Shown here: positions 1 to 8,827 of the stretch, one piece after another | Numbering within the stretch: the stretch's first letter is position 1 | How the letters are laid out: each line of letters opens with the position of its first letter | Source: Billgrantia montanilacus | GTDB taxonomy: Bacteria; Pseudomonadota; Gammaproteobacteria; Pseudomonadales; Halomonadaceae | DNA length: 64,000 bases | Assembly (NCBI RefSeq): GCF_003336675.1 | Contig: NZ_QPII01000001.1 | Span: forward strand, 1 to 64,000 | Reading direction: 5' to 3' | Program-made: the position numbers and the translations under genes | Notes under the pieces: generated by a model | Seen by the model: the letters and a program-made list of their open reading frames with translations, nothing else | Database searches by the model: none | Told to the model about the DNA's origin: nothing

Positions 1-1130
1 CCCCACTCGGGGCGGTCCATCCTGGTGGCACCGGCATGGTCGGCGGCGCTGCGGGTATTGACCAGGATGTCGGCCAGGTCGGCGAAGCCGTTTTCCGGCG
101 TCAGGCCGTTCTCGCCCGGGGGCAGCGCCAGCCATTCGCCGCTGCCGTCATCGTTGAATTTCGCCACGTACAGTGTGCCTGCGTCGAGCAGCGAACCGTT
201 GGCGCTGTCAGCGTGGTAGGGGCGCGAGGAGACGAACTTGTAGATGTATTCAAAACGGGCGTCGTCCCCGGAGTAGCAGACCACCGGCTGGCCCTCCACG
301 GCCGGGGCGAAGATCGCCCCCTCATGGGCGAAGCGGCCCAGGTGGGTGCGCTTGATCGGCGTGGAAGCCGGGTCCATGGGGTCTATCTCCACCATCCAGC
401 CGAAGGCGTGGGGCTCGTTGCGGTAGTCGTCACTGGGTGAGGCGCCGGGGGAACTGGCGTCGAAGCGTACGTATTCGTCGGCGCCGCCCTGCGCCTTGTG
501 CCATTGGTAGCGGCCGCTGTCACGTGTCTCGATGCCATAGCGGGACTGGCGGCGGTCGATTTCGGCATCCTCGTTGGCGAAGTAGCCCGCCCAGTTCTCC
601 TCGGCGGCCAGGTAGGTGTTCCACGGTGTGACACCATGGGAGCGATTGTTGAGGGTGCCGCGGGTCATGGTTCCGTCGGGGCTGTACTTGGTCACCACAT
701 GCTCGAAGCGGCTACCGGCCCGGCCAAGTGCATCGGCGTGAGTCCGGTTATGCGGCGATTGAGGCGATCTTCCACCATGTGCCACTGGTCATCGTCCTCT
801 TTCCGTATCCGCATCACCGACACCCCATGGGCGTTGAGCTCCTTGCGCACCTGGTCGGCATCACGCGATCCATCTGCGTTTTGCGGAAAATCGTTGCGAT
901 GCAGTGCCAGGCCCGCGGCGGCGTGCAGGAAGCGAGGTTCGACATACTCGTGGTTGAGCACCAGCAGGCTGTCGTGGGAACTGCCGTCGAGAGGAAAGAA
1001 GTGCATGCCGTTGTGGTGGCTGCCGACCTGGTTGGCCTGTGCCTCGCCGCTGGCATCCAGCGAAAAGGCGGGCATGTCGCCGCTGATCGGGGTGCCCCAG
1101 GGAATGAGGGTCTGGGGGTTGCTTCATTAA
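1..1130 (-). pseudogene. PhoX-type alkaline phosphatase remnant, 5' truncated and frameshifted, runs off left edge
   Basis: Read leftward, two frames together give a PhoX/DUF839-like protein. The first frame (about 1130 to 700) shows IPWGTPISGD, SHHNGMHFFPL, LVLNHEYVEP and TGLTPMHLAGP. The second (about 715 to 1) continues with GSRFEHVVTKYSPDGT, HGVTPWNTYLAAEENW, GWMVEIDPMDP and VVCYSGDDARFEYIYKF. The switch lies near 700-715, where one missing base (or an equivalent shift) would restore continuity. Upstream of the first frame an in-frame TGA lies next to the first recognisable residues, and no signal peptide or N-terminal PhoX sequence follows before the next gene's terminator. PhoX enzymes are Tat-exported, calcium-dependent phosphatases. 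I infer a decayed gene. A sequencing error could explain the frameshift, but not the missing N-terminus as well. Confidence 0.75.
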
Positions 1131-1229
1131 GAGTGTCTCACATGACGTCACGAAAATTTCAGTCTAGACGGGAATGGCTGTAACAGCGTGAGGTGATCGA
1201 GAAAAGTAGTGGGAGGGTGTCCATAACGA

Positions 1230-1257
1230 CAAGGGCCCCGCCGAAGCAGGGCCCTTG
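1230..1257 (-). terminator. Hairpin terminator downstream of the DUF2231-like gene
   Basis: A 9-base arm CAAGGGCCC at 1230-1238 pairs with GGGCCCTTG at 1249-1257 around a 10-base loop. It lies about 25 bases past the stop of the leftward gene that ends at 1282. There is no long T-run, so it may be a weak or Rho-assisted terminator. Confidence 0.55.
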
Positions 1258-1281
1258 CCAGTTACGGAAGGTGATGCTGGG

Positions 1282-1833
1282 TCAGCCGCTTCTGCGCTGG
1301 CTCATGATGCCGAGCGCCCCCAGGGTGAGGCCGATGATTACCATGACGGCGATGACCCACAGCGGACTATAGAAGGTGGTGTAGACCTCCCAGCCGAGCA
1401 GATCGATGATCTGGGAGAAGGCGGTAGAGGAGCCCAGCAGGTGCCCACCCAGGGTGCCGGCGGTGGCGAAGAACAGGCCACCGATCAGTGCCAGGATAAC
1501 CAGGGCCCAACGGCGAGCGCCGTCGAAGGCGGCTTCGCCGGCCCGCCACACCAGTGCGGTGAGCATGGCGAAGATGCCCAGCGACCAGAACGCCATCAGG
1601 ATATGGTTGCGCGCCAGGGGGCTGTGGAGATTCGCTTCCAGCGGCCAGATCAACAAGCCGCTGACGATACCGGCCAGGGCTCCCAACAGGCTGAGCACCA
1701 GTACCGGCAGCAGGGCCGCGCGGCAGAGTTCCGCCAGCCTGCCGGTCATCACCGCGCCGTAGAGGATCATCAGGGTGGCGAGAGCCCAGAAGGCCAGCGG
1801 GAAGTGAATGAGCATATGGTGTGTGGCGGCCAT
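1282..1833 (-). CDS. DUF2231-like inner-membrane protein
   Basis: 183 residues with about five hydrophobic helices. The N-terminus HHMLIHFPLAFWAL resembles the His-containing opening helix of DUF2231-like membrane proteins, which often accompany heme or redox proteins. The ATG at 1833 lies one base beyond the stop codon of the upstream heme-protein gene, so the two are almost certainly one operon with translational coupling. Histidines near the start (H5, H6, H10) and around residue 76 could be metal or heme ligands, which is inference. I infer a membrane partner of the adjacent periplasmic heme-b protein. The exact function is unknown. Confidence 0.7.
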   Translation of the reverse strand: MAATHHMLIHFPLAFWALATLMILYGAVMTGRLAELCRAALLPVLVLSLLGALAGIVSGLLIWPLEANLHSPLARNHILMAFWSLGIFAMLTALVWRAGEAAFDGARRWALVILALIGGLFFATAGTLGGHLLGSSTAFSQIIDLLGWEVYTTFYSPLWVIAVMVIIGLTLGALGIMSQRRSG

Positions 1834-1834
1834 G

Positions 1835-3226
1835 TCAGCGACCTCGCAGGCGGTTGCGGGTGAAGCTCGGCTGCATGCCGAGTGTGACGCCGAGCATGGC
1901 GAGCAGCCCGGCGAAGAGGGTTAGACCCCAGCGGCTGGTGATGGCGTCGTTGAATTCCATTTCCACGCCATACAGGGCAAGCTGCTTCTCGCTGTGGCGG
2001 CTGCGTACCGGCGCGCCTTCGGCGATATTCTCGGCGCCGGCATGGGCGCGGCTCACCAGCAGCGGCCAGTTGACCTGCCCTGGATAGAAGAGCGTCACCT
2101 CCTTCCAGTCGTCCAACCACTCGGGCGAGTTGCCTTGGAAGCGCGTGGCAGTGAGGTCGGCGTCGTCGCGTCCCATGCCCAGGGAGTAAGGGTGCGAGAC
2201 CTTGTGCCAGCGCCCGCCGGTGGCGTCGCGGTGCACCGCGAAGGCCACCGAGTAGAGGCCCTGGTTGCGCAGGATCTTGTCATCCAGCGGGCTGCCGGTG
2301 TCCAGAGCCCTAGCCAGGGTCACGTCCCAGTAGCCGTCTGCCCAGCGGCCCTCGCCATGCACCCGGATGTCGCCGCGGGAGTCGGCCGGCTCCCGCAGCA
2401 GGCGCCGCGGGATCACGTCGCCTTCCTGCCAGTCATGGTCCGGGTCGAAGGGAACCGCGAAGGCCTCGGCCAGATAGTACTGGCTGTCGAAGTCCAGGGC
2501 GCCGGACTCGATGTCTTCCCAGCGCATGGCGACACTGCCGGCGAGCTCCGGCGAGAACATCCACAGCGGCTCGCCGGCATCGCCGTCCCAGTTGGTGGAG
2601 TAGGAGCTACGGCCCTCATCGCCGCTGCGCGCTTCGCCGACCCACTGATCGTCGGAAAGATCCAACGGGTTGGAGCGGTGGGCGCGCCAGTGCCAGAGGT
2701 CGAGGAAGTAGCCGGCGTCACGCTGGGCCTGGAGGGTTTCCGGCGCCTGGCGGCTGGCCCAGTCGCCCAGGTCCATGCGGGTCGCCGGCATCGATTTGGT
2801 AACCTCCTCCGGTGCTTCGTCGGTGAAGCCGGCGGCGCCGGCACCCACGGTCATGTAGCCACCGTAGCGGGCGAACTGCGGGACGCTGCCGTCGTCCATC
2901 AGCATTGCCACCCGGTCCTCGTGGAAGCCATCCGGATTGGGGCCCGGCATTCCGCTGCCCTTGCGGACCCACTGGTCGCCCTCACGCACCAGCACGTCGT
3001 GGAGGATGTGTGGTCGCTCGGCTGGCCAACGGTATCGGAAATAGACTTCATCGTCGCTGAAGGCGGCCTGCACCTGCAGCGGCATGGTCAAATTTTCGGG
3101 GATGTAGATATTGCGCTCGGGATCGTTCTCGATCACCCCGGTACCCTGGGTGATCCAGGCTAGTCCCAGCGCTACCGGCAGCCCGAGGACCAGCCAGGGG
3201 CCAGCGCTCTTGTCATGACTCGCCAT
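1835..3226 (-). CDS. Membrane-anchored heme-b protein with ethylbenzene-dehydrogenase-related domain
   Basis: 463 residues. An N-terminal hydrophobic stretch (about residues 10-30) and a C-terminal helix (about 428-448) bracket a large domain rich in aromatic and acidic residues, with YFRYRWPAERPHILHD near the start, GDIRVHGEGRWADGYWDVT and VAFAVHRDATGGRWHKVS later. These features match the EB_dh domain, related to the gamma subunit of ethylbenzene dehydrogenase and DMSO-reductase-family enzymes, which binds heme b in the periplasm. No molybdenum alpha or iron-sulfur beta subunit is nearby, so this is a stand-alone member. The ATG at 3226 is preceded by GGAG at good spacing. The gene is divergent from a flavin/heme electron-transfer operon, suggesting a linked periplasmic electron path. 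Confidence 0.75.
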   Translation of the reverse strand: MASHDKSAGPWLVLGLPVALGLAWITQGTGVIENDPERNIYIPENLTMPLQVQAAFSDDEVYFRYRWPAERPHILHDVLVREGDQWVRKGSGMPGPNPDGFHEDRVAMLMDDGSVPQFARYGGYMTVGAGAAGFTDEAPEEVTKSMPATRMDLGDWASRQAPETLQAQRDAGYFLDLWHWRAHRSNPLDLSDDQWVGEARSGDEGRSSYSTNWDGDAGEPLWMFSPELAGSVAMRWEDIESGALDFDSQYYLAEAFAVPFDPDHDWQEGDVIPRRLLREPADSRGDIRVHGEGRWADGYWDVTLARALDTGSPLDDKILRNQGLYSVAFAVHRDATGGRWHKVSHPYSLGMGRDDADLTATRFQGNSPEWLDDWKEVTLFYPGQVNWPLLVSRAHAGAENIAEGAPVRSRHSEKQLALYGVEMEFNDAITSRWGLTLFAGLLAMLGVTLGMQPSFTRNRLRGR

Positions 3227-3296
3227 GTGATCTCCTACATGATGGGGTGAGCGGATGTGTGCTGATATTAGTGTGGGTCACGCACGGATAAACGAA

Positions 3297-3310
3297 CTGA
3301 CGCAGATCAA
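3297..3310. promoter_or_regulatory. Anr/Fnr-like half-perfect box between divergent redox operons
   Basis: CTGACGCAGATCAA lies between the leftward heme-protein operon (start 3226) and the rightward flavocytochrome operon (start 3394). The right half ATCAA matches the Fnr consensus (TTGAT-N4-ATCAA); the left half is degenerate. The same 13 bases, TGACGCAGATCAA, recur upstream of the sulfide:quinone-oxidoreductase-like gene at 34268-34280. Oxygen-responsive control is an inference. Confidence 0.4.
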
Positions 3311-3393
3311 GTCAGGCGTGACAATCCGCCACATCAGTTGAATGTGACCATCGATTCGCAACAATCAGCAGCAGGTGGGGAACGAGGGGAATT

Positions 3394-4686
3394 ATGCGAC
3401 GACTACCAAGACCGGGCGATATTGCCCTGATGGCGCTGCTGTTGCTGCCGCTCGCGGTGGCGCTGCCTCGCCTGGGCGGGATTGGCGGGCCGCCCGAGCT
3501 GTGGCTCACCTGGATCGGTCGGGTGACCGGTATCCTGGGGCTGGCCTTGATGCTGCTGGCGGCGGCGGTAAGCCTGCGGTTGCGGGGTTTCGACCGGCCC
3601 TTCGGCGGGTTGGTGCGACTCTGGAAGCTGCATCACTGGATGGGGTTCGGGGCTTTCATCCTGGCCATGGTGCATGTGCTGGCCCTGGCCCTGGCGGCGG
3701 TGCCTGCTTCGCTGGACGCGGCGGTAGCGACGCTCTTCCCCTCTGTCTCTCATGGAGCGGTCTGGCTTGGTTGGCTGTCCTGGCTGTCCATGGTCATCTT
3801 CCTGGCGCCCACCTTCGGCTTCTTCGGCCGCTTGCATTATCAGCGTTGGAAGCGGCTGCACCTGGTGTCGGCGGCGGCGCTGCTGCTGGGGCTGGGTCAC
3901 GCACTGCTGCTGGCGGGTGAGACCTGGCCCTGGTGGCTGCTGGGTATCGCCGGGCTGGGCGCCATCGTCTGGCGCAAGCTGCTCTCACCCCGCCTCGCGG
4001 GCCTGCCTTACCGGGTCGCGGCTGTCGAGCCGCTGGCACGGGGCGTGGTTGAGCTGGTGCTGGAGCCCGAGGGTCGCCGAATGGCCCATGAGACGGGGCA
4101 GTTCGTCTACCTGTCGCCACTGGACGAGTCCCTGAGCGCCGGGCGCAGCGAGGAGCACCCCTATACCATCGCCTCGAGCCCTCACGACGCTCGGCTGCGA
4201 ATCGGTATCAAGGACCTGGGCGATGCCAGTCACGCCCTGCAGTCGGTGACACCGGGCTCCCGGGTGCTGATCGAAGGGCCTTATGGCGACTTCTTCCAGC
4301 GGCACTCTCCCTCGCGCAAGCCGCTCTGGTTCGGCGGGGGTATCGGTATCACGCCCTTCGTCGGTGGTGCCCGGGAGATGGCAGAACGCGGCCAGGGCGA
4401 GGAGACACACTTGTTTTACCTGGCGAACAGCCCCGATCGCGCCTATTACCAAGGTGAGCTGGAAGAGATTGCCGAGCAATTGGAGTCGTTCACCTATACT
4501 TCACACTATTACCGGGACCAGGGGCCGCTTACCGAAGCCTTCCTGCGCCGGCATTGTCCCGACTATGTGGAGCGAGAAATCTACATTTGCGGTCCCCCGG
4601 GTATGAACGCCCACCTGCAGCGACTGTTGACTGACCAGGGCATTCCTGCCTCACGCATTCACAGCGAGGTCTTTGATTTTCTATGA
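3394..4686 (+). CDS. Ferric-reductase-like flavocytochrome (bis-heme membrane domain plus FAD/NAD module)
   Basis: 430 residues. The first ~200 form about six transmembrane helices carrying two histidine pairs, H81/H94 and H156/H169, each 13 residues apart as in the bis-heme four-helix core of ferric reductases and NADPH oxidases. The C-terminal half is a ferredoxin-reductase-type module: HPYTIASSP (FAD), GGGIGITPF (pyridine nucleotide) and CGPPGMNA near the end. The protein should pass electrons from cytosolic NAD(P)H via FAD across the membrane through two hemes b. Its stop overlaps the next gene's ATG (ATGA), whose product is exported and carries b5-heme and FMN sites, so the external acceptor is probably that protein, not free ferric iron. 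Confidence 0.85.
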   Translation: MRRLPRPGDIALMALLLLPLAVALPRLGGIGGPPELWLTWIGRVTGILGLALMLLAAAVSLRLRGFDRPFGGLVRLWKLHHWMGFGAFILAMVHVLALALAAVPASLDAAVATLFPSVSHGAVWLGWLSWLSMVIFLAPTFGFFGRLHYQRWKRLHLVSAAALLLGLGHALLLAGETWPWWLLGIAGLGAIVWRKLLSPRLAGLPYRVAAVEPLARGVVELVLEPEGRRMAHETGQFVYLSPLDESLSAGRSEEHPYTIASSPHDARLRIGIKDLGDASHALQSVTPGSRVLIEGPYGDFFQRHSPSRKPLWFGGGIGITPFVGGAREMAERGQGEETHLFYLANSPDRAYYQGELEEIAEQLESFTYTSHYYRDQGPLTEAFLRRHCPDYVEREIYICGPPGMNAHLQRLLTDQGIPASRIHSEVFDFL

Positions 4687-5513
4687 ACAAGATCGCTTAT
4701 ACCGCTTTCATCGCCTTTCTGGCCACTATCCTCACCCTGCTGTCGGCCAGTGCACTATCCCAGTCGAGTGACGAGGCGCGTGACGACGAAGCGCTCGATG
4801 CCATCACGTGGGATGAACTGGCCGAGCATGATGGCGCCGAGAGCTGCTGGAAGGCCATTTACGGCAGGGTCTATGACGTCACCGACTTTATCCCCGTCCA
4901 CCCTACCGAGGAGGAGGTGATGCTGGAGTGGTGCGGTCGGGATGCCACCGAGGGCTGGGAGAACAAGCGTCCCGGGGTGCCTCATAGCCCGCGAGCCGAG
5001 TCGAGGCTCGAGTCCCTTCTGGTGGGACGACTGGTCGGGGAGGACGGCCAGCCAGTCATGCGGGATGACGCGGCCGACATGGGCGCCGAAGTGATCGATG
5101 CTGACCGGGCGCTTTCTCCGGCGGAAGACGAGCGCCTCCACCGTGCCATGCTGGGGATGCCCCTGGATGGCCACTACCGCGGTGTCTTCACCGACCGTGG
5201 GGTCATCCAGGTCAATATCACCTTCGACCTGCGCGATGGGCGCTTCGATTCGGTCGACTATCGCCATCTGGCCTACCGTGGGGTGGACTACCTGGCACTG
5301 GAGGAGGGCGACGAGGGCTACCCCGTCAGGGTGCAGTATGAGCAGGTCGCCGAGCGGCTCGAGGGTGAGCCCGTGACGCGCATCTTCGCGCTCTACGAGC
5401 CCGAGCGCATGGTCGATGACGTCGATGGCTACAGCGGCGCCACGCTCCGTGGTGCCAAGGTGATCTCGGCGATCCGGGATGGCCTGAATCGTGGCGTCTA
5501 CTCCTGGCCTTGA
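4683..5513 (+). CDS. Exported cytochrome b5 / FMN-binding fusion protein
   Basis: 276 residues with a signal peptide (hydrophobic about 5-24). A cytochrome-b5-like domain follows (about 40-117): VHPTEEE with H73 and PHSPRAE with H101 are the likely heme ligands. C55 and C84 inside it could form a disulfide in the periplasm. The C-terminal domain (about 150-276) is FMN-binding and ends with DGYSGATL (T254), matching the D-x-x-S/T-G-A-T signature that ApbE flavinylates through threonine. No apbE is in the window. The 4-base overlap with the upstream flavocytochrome gene implies coupled synthesis. Together they form a likely NAD(P)H to heme to heme to flavin relay. The final acceptor is unknown. 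Confidence 0.8.
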   Translation: MNKIAYTAFIAFLATILTLLSASALSQSSDEARDDEALDAITWDELAEHDGAESCWKAIYGRVYDVTDFIPVHPTEEEVMLEWCGRDATEGWENKRPGVPHSPRAESRLESLLVGRLVGEDGQPVMRDDAADMGAEVIDADRALSPAEDERLHRAMLGMPLDGHYRGVFTDRGVIQVNITFDLRDGRFDSVDYRHLAYRGVDYLALEEGDEGYPVRVQYEQVAERLEGEPVTRIFALYEPERMVDDVDGYSGATLRGAKVISAIRDGLNRGVYSWP

Positions 5514-5533
5514 ACACGGCAGGGGGTGTTCCG

Positions 5534-5555
5534 GCCGCCTTGCGTTGAGGGCGGC
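5534..5555 (+). terminator. Weak hairpin after the b5/FMN gene
   Basis: GCCGCC at 5534-5539 pairs with GGCGGC at 5550-5555, about 20 bases past the stop at 5513. No clear U-tract follows. It may end the redox operon before the signalling gene at 5627. Confidence 0.35.
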
Positions 5556-5626
5556 TCCCTCGCTAAATCCAACGGCATGCGGTAAAGATAGGGGCCACAA
5601 CGACTGAATCGATTCGGAACGATCGC

Positions 5627-7987
5627 ATGCCCGTCCCTTCCCCGGCGGAGAGCCGCGACAGTATCGGTGCGCCTCTCTCAGCCTCCACTCAGCACCGCCA
5701 GCTCGTCCATGAGCAGGTTCGCCTGCTCTACGAGCGACTGTGGCAGCCGGTGCTGGCCAGTGTGCTGGGGGCGTGCCTGCTGGTCGCCGCCATGTGGCCA
5801 TTATTGCCGGCCACTTTACTGATCGGGTGGCTGGCCGCGCTGGTCGTCGTCTCCGCCGGTCGCCTGGGGCTTGCCTGGTATTATCATTGCCTGCCCGCAA
5901 GCCGGCGTCGCCAGCGACGCTGGCTGTACCGGTTTGCCTGGGGGGCCGGGGTTGCCGGCATCGTGTGGGGCGCAGCGGGGGTGTTCATGTTCACCATGGA
6001 GCACCACGGCCAGCTTGTCGCCCTGACCATCGTGCTGACCGGGATCGCCGCCGGTGGAATGACCACGCTCTCCTCGGTGTGGTGGGTGGCCCCCCTCTTC
6101 ATACTGCCCGCCATGCTGCCACTGCTGGGCCAACTGCTGTTCCAGGGGTCATCATTCTCCTGGTTGCTCTCAGCCATGGTCGTGCTGTTCCTGGGGCTCC
6201 TGCTGACGGTCAGCCGACGTCTTCACCGTATCATCAGCGACAATATTGCCCTGCGCCTGGCCGTGACATCACGGGAGGCGCAGCTGCGTGAGAGCGAGAG
6301 CCGCTATCGTGCCATCTTCCGTCACACGCCCCTGGGTATGATGCACTTCGACCATGAAGGTCGTGTTATCGACTTCAACGAGAGGTGCCTGGAAATTCTC
6401 GGAACCAGTCGGCACCGTCTGCAGGGTTTTAACCTGCTGGAGCAGGTGGAGGACAAGCGGGTATCCGGCGCGGTTCGCCAGGCGCTGGTCAGTGGGGCCG
6501 GCTACTACGAGGGAACCTATCGCGCCATTCTCAGCGGCAAGCAGACGCCGCTGCGAGCCTTCTACAATGCGCTGCGCAATGAAACGGGCGAGATCGTCGG
6601 CGGCGTGGCGCTGATCGAGGATTTCACCGAGCGTAAGCGAGCCGAAGAGACCATCCATCGCCAAGCCTACTTCGATCCGCTGACCGAGCTGCCCAATCGG
6701 CGACTACTCATCGAGACCCTTGCCTCGACCATTCGCGATCGTTGCGATGACGGCCGCCTGGGCCTGGTGATGTTTCTCGACCTCGACCGCTTCAAGATGA
6801 TCAACGACTCACTGGGCCACGCTGTCGGCGACGAGCTGCTCAGGCAACTCAGCAAGCGGCTGCTGATCTGCCTGCGCGATGGCGACATGGCGGCGCGCCT
6901 CAGCGGTGACGAGTTCGTGGTGCTGGTGCCGGCCCTGTCGGGCGACCGGATGGCCGAGCTGGTGCGGGCCGAGCAGATGGCGATGGACCTGCTCACCTCG
7001 CTGCGCAAGGTCTACGATCTCGAGGGCCAGCGGATCAGTGTCACGCCGAGCATCGGCTACACCCTCTTTCCCCTCACCGTCGACGAGGACGTGGGCGATG
7101 TGCTGCGCCATGCCGATACCGCCATGTACCAGGCCAAGGTCAAGGGCCGAGCCCAGGTGTGCGGCTATGAGCCAGCGATGCAGACCCAGATCACCTGGCG
7201 CCTGGAAATGGAGCAGGCCTTGCGCCGTGCCCTGGTCGAAGACCAGCTTTGCGCCCACTTCCAGCCCCAGCTCGACCATGAGGGTCGAATCGTCGGTGTG
7301 GAGGCGCTGATGCGCTGGCAGCATCCGATCCACGGCTGGATCTCGCCGGAAGTCTTCATCGCCATCGCCGAGGAGAGCGACCTGATCGTCGAGCTCGAGA
7401 CCTGGATGCTGGATAGTTGCTGCCAGCTGTTGGCTCGTCTGCCAGCCGAGACGCTGCCGCGGCTTTCGGTCAATGTCAGCGTGCGGCACTTCACCCAGCC
7501 GGGATTCGTCGAGGGCGTGACCTGGGTGGTGGGAAGCCATGGTGTCGACCCGACGCGGCTGACCGTGGAACTGACCGAGAGCATCATGATCGACGGACTG
7601 GGAGATGCGGTGGATCGCATGCATCAGCTCAAGCGGCTAGGTGTGAATCTCGCGCTCGACGACTTCGGTACCGGCTTCTCCTCCCTGACGTATCTGAAGT
7701 GCCTGCCGTTGGACGAACTGAAGATCGACCGCAGCTTCGTCAGCGACCTGGATTCCGACAGCAACGATGCCGCCATTGTCGAGACGATACTGGTGATGGC
7801 GCAGCACCTGGGTATCGAGGTGGTGGCCGAGGGTGTCGAGAACGAGGCGCAGCTGGATTTCCTGCTGACCCGCGGCTGTCGGCGCTTCCAGGGTTTCCAC
7901 TTTCATCGACCCATGGCCAGAGAGGCGTTGGAGTCATTGCTCATGAGCTGTCGACAGGCGGCAATGTCGAACCGGATCGCCGACTGA
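5627..7987 (+). CDS. Membrane PAS-GGDEF-EAL cyclic-di-GMP protein
   Basis: 786 residues. About five N-terminal transmembrane helices (roughly 40-200) precede a PAS domain (about 215-330), a diguanylate cyclase domain with SGDEF (about 425-430, first Gly replaced by Ser, a variant seen in active enzymes) and an EAL phosphodiesterase domain. The EAL signature is EALMRW (about 558) and the metal/loop motifs DDFGTGFSSLTYL (about 678) and LKIDRSFV are intact. Both activities are therefore plausible, with the membrane and PAS parts sensing an unknown signal. The gene stands alone, 113 bases downstream of the flavocytochrome operon. A link to respiratory redox state is speculative. Confidence 0.9.
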   Translation: MPVPSPAESRDSIGAPLSASTQHRQLVHEQVRLLYERLWQPVLASVLGACLLVAAMWPLLPATLLIGWLAALVVVSAGRLGLAWYYHCLPASRRRQRRWLYRFAWGAGVAGIVWGAAGVFMFTMEHHGQLVALTIVLTGIAAGGMTTLSSVWWVAPLFILPAMLPLLGQLLFQGSSFSWLLSAMVVLFLGLLLTVSRRLHRIISDNIALRLAVTSREAQLRESESRYRAIFRHTPLGMMHFDHEGRVIDFNERCLEILGTSRHRLQGFNLLEQVEDKRVSGAVRQALVSGAGYYEGTYRAILSGKQTPLRAFYNALRNETGEIVGGVALIEDFTERKRAEETIHRQAYFDPLTELPNRRLLIETLASTIRDRCDDGRLGLVMFLDLDRFKMINDSLGHAVGDELLRQLSKRLLICLRDGDMAARLSGDEFVVLVPALSGDRMAELVRAEQMAMDLLTSLRKVYDLEGQRISVTPSIGYTLFPLTVDEDVGDVLRHADTAMYQAKVKGRAQVCGYEPAMQTQITWRLEMEQALRRALVEDQLCAHFQPQLDHEGRIVGVEALMRWQHPIHGWISPEVFIAIAEESDLIVELETWMLDSCCQLLARLPAETLPRLSVNVSVRHFTQPGFVEGVTWVVGSHGVDPTRLTVELTESIMIDGLGDAVDRMHQLKRLGVNLALDDFGTGFSSLTYLKCLPLDELKIDRSFVSDLDSDSNDAAIVETILVMAQHLGIEVVAEGVENEAQLDFLLTRGCRRFQGFHFHRPMAREALESLLMSCRQAAMSNRIAD

Positions 7988-8008
7988 GCCTGCTGGATCT
8001 ACCCCGAG

Positions 8009-8809
8009 TCAGCCCAGGCCACCGCTTGCCCAGAGCCAGGCGGCAATCAGCATGAAGTGGCCGGGGTACCAGGCCAGCCAGAGCCGGCGCGGCATGGCGC
8101 TCGGCACGCTCGGCGTGAGGCGGTGGGCGCCGGCGGCCAGCCACAGCACAGCCAGGCAGGTGGCCACGGTGAAGGACTTGGCCATGTCGGAGCTGTTCAT
8201 CAGCCCGGCCACCACCAGCACTGGGGTTGCCAGGGCGACGGCAAGCAGGCGTTCGCCCAGTGCGTCGCCGGCGCCGTGAAGATGATGGAAGGCGAGCATG
8301 AGCAGCGGAATTAACATCAGGCCTCGATGCCCGTATTCCACCCAATTGCCGGCCAGGTACCAGACCAGCAGCGTGGCGGCGACGCCCAGGGCTACCCATG
8401 CAACGCCAAGTTCGTCGTGCCGATGTCGCGACAGCAGGTCACGCAGCCAGGCGCCCCAGGCCAGGCCCAACGCCAGAGTGAAGCAGACATTGAGCAGAAA
8501 GGCATCCGACGCGCGGGGCATCATCATGTAGGGCAGTTGGGCTACCAGCCCGATCACCAGGATACGCCGGGCGTAGCGCAGGGGGTTGCGGGTATTGAAC
8601 AGCCCGTGCCAGGCGACCATGGCGGCGAAGAGCGGAAAGGCGACTCGCCCGATCGACGACCCTGCCCAGTCGAGCTCCCAGCCGGTGGGCAGCACATAGC
8701 GCGTCAGGTGGTCGGTGGTCATGGTGGCCAGTGCCAGCCACTGGCCCCAGCCGGTCCAGGTCGAAGCGGGGCGATCCGTCGCCGGCAGCGCGGCGGCCTG
8801 TGTGGTCAT
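8009..8809 (-). CDS. TraX-family multi-pass membrane protein
   Basis: 266 residues from the ATG at 8809. A start 12 bases further upstream is possible, but GGAGGT sits five bases before the 8809 ATG and decides the choice. About eight transmembrane helices. The opening motif LALATMTTDHLTRYVLP followed by GRVAFPLFA is typical of TraX-like proteins, named after the F-pilin acetylation protein but widespread on chromosomes, where their role is unclear. No conjugation genes are nearby, so pilin acetylation should not be assumed. It is convergent with the GGDEF/EAL gene, with 21 bases between the stop codons. Confidence 0.75.
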   Translation of the reverse strand: MTTQAAALPATDRPASTWTGWGQWLALATMTTDHLTRYVLPTGWELDWAGSSIGRVAFPLFAAMVAWHGLFNTRNPLRYARRILVIGLVAQLPYMMMPRASDAFLLNVCFTLALGLAWGAWLRDLLSRHRHDELGVAWVALGVAATLLVWYLAGNWVEYGHRGLMLIPLLMLAFHHLHGAGDALGERLLAVALATPVLVVAGLMNSSDMAKSFTVATCLAVLWLAAGAHRLTPSVPSAMPRRLWLAWYPGHFMLIAAWLWASGGLG

Positions 8810-8827
8810 CGTGACCTCCATGTTTTT

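Noticed and set aside
1994..3163. Long open frame on the plus strand opposite the heme-b protein gene
   Set aside because: It is antisense to a clearly protein-like gene, has no recognisable motif and reflects high GC codon structure.
4755..5900. Long minus-strand open frame opposite the b5/FMN gene
   Set aside because: Low-complexity Arg/Ala/Pro-rich translation and no domain; the plus-strand gene has signal peptide, heme and flavin motifs.
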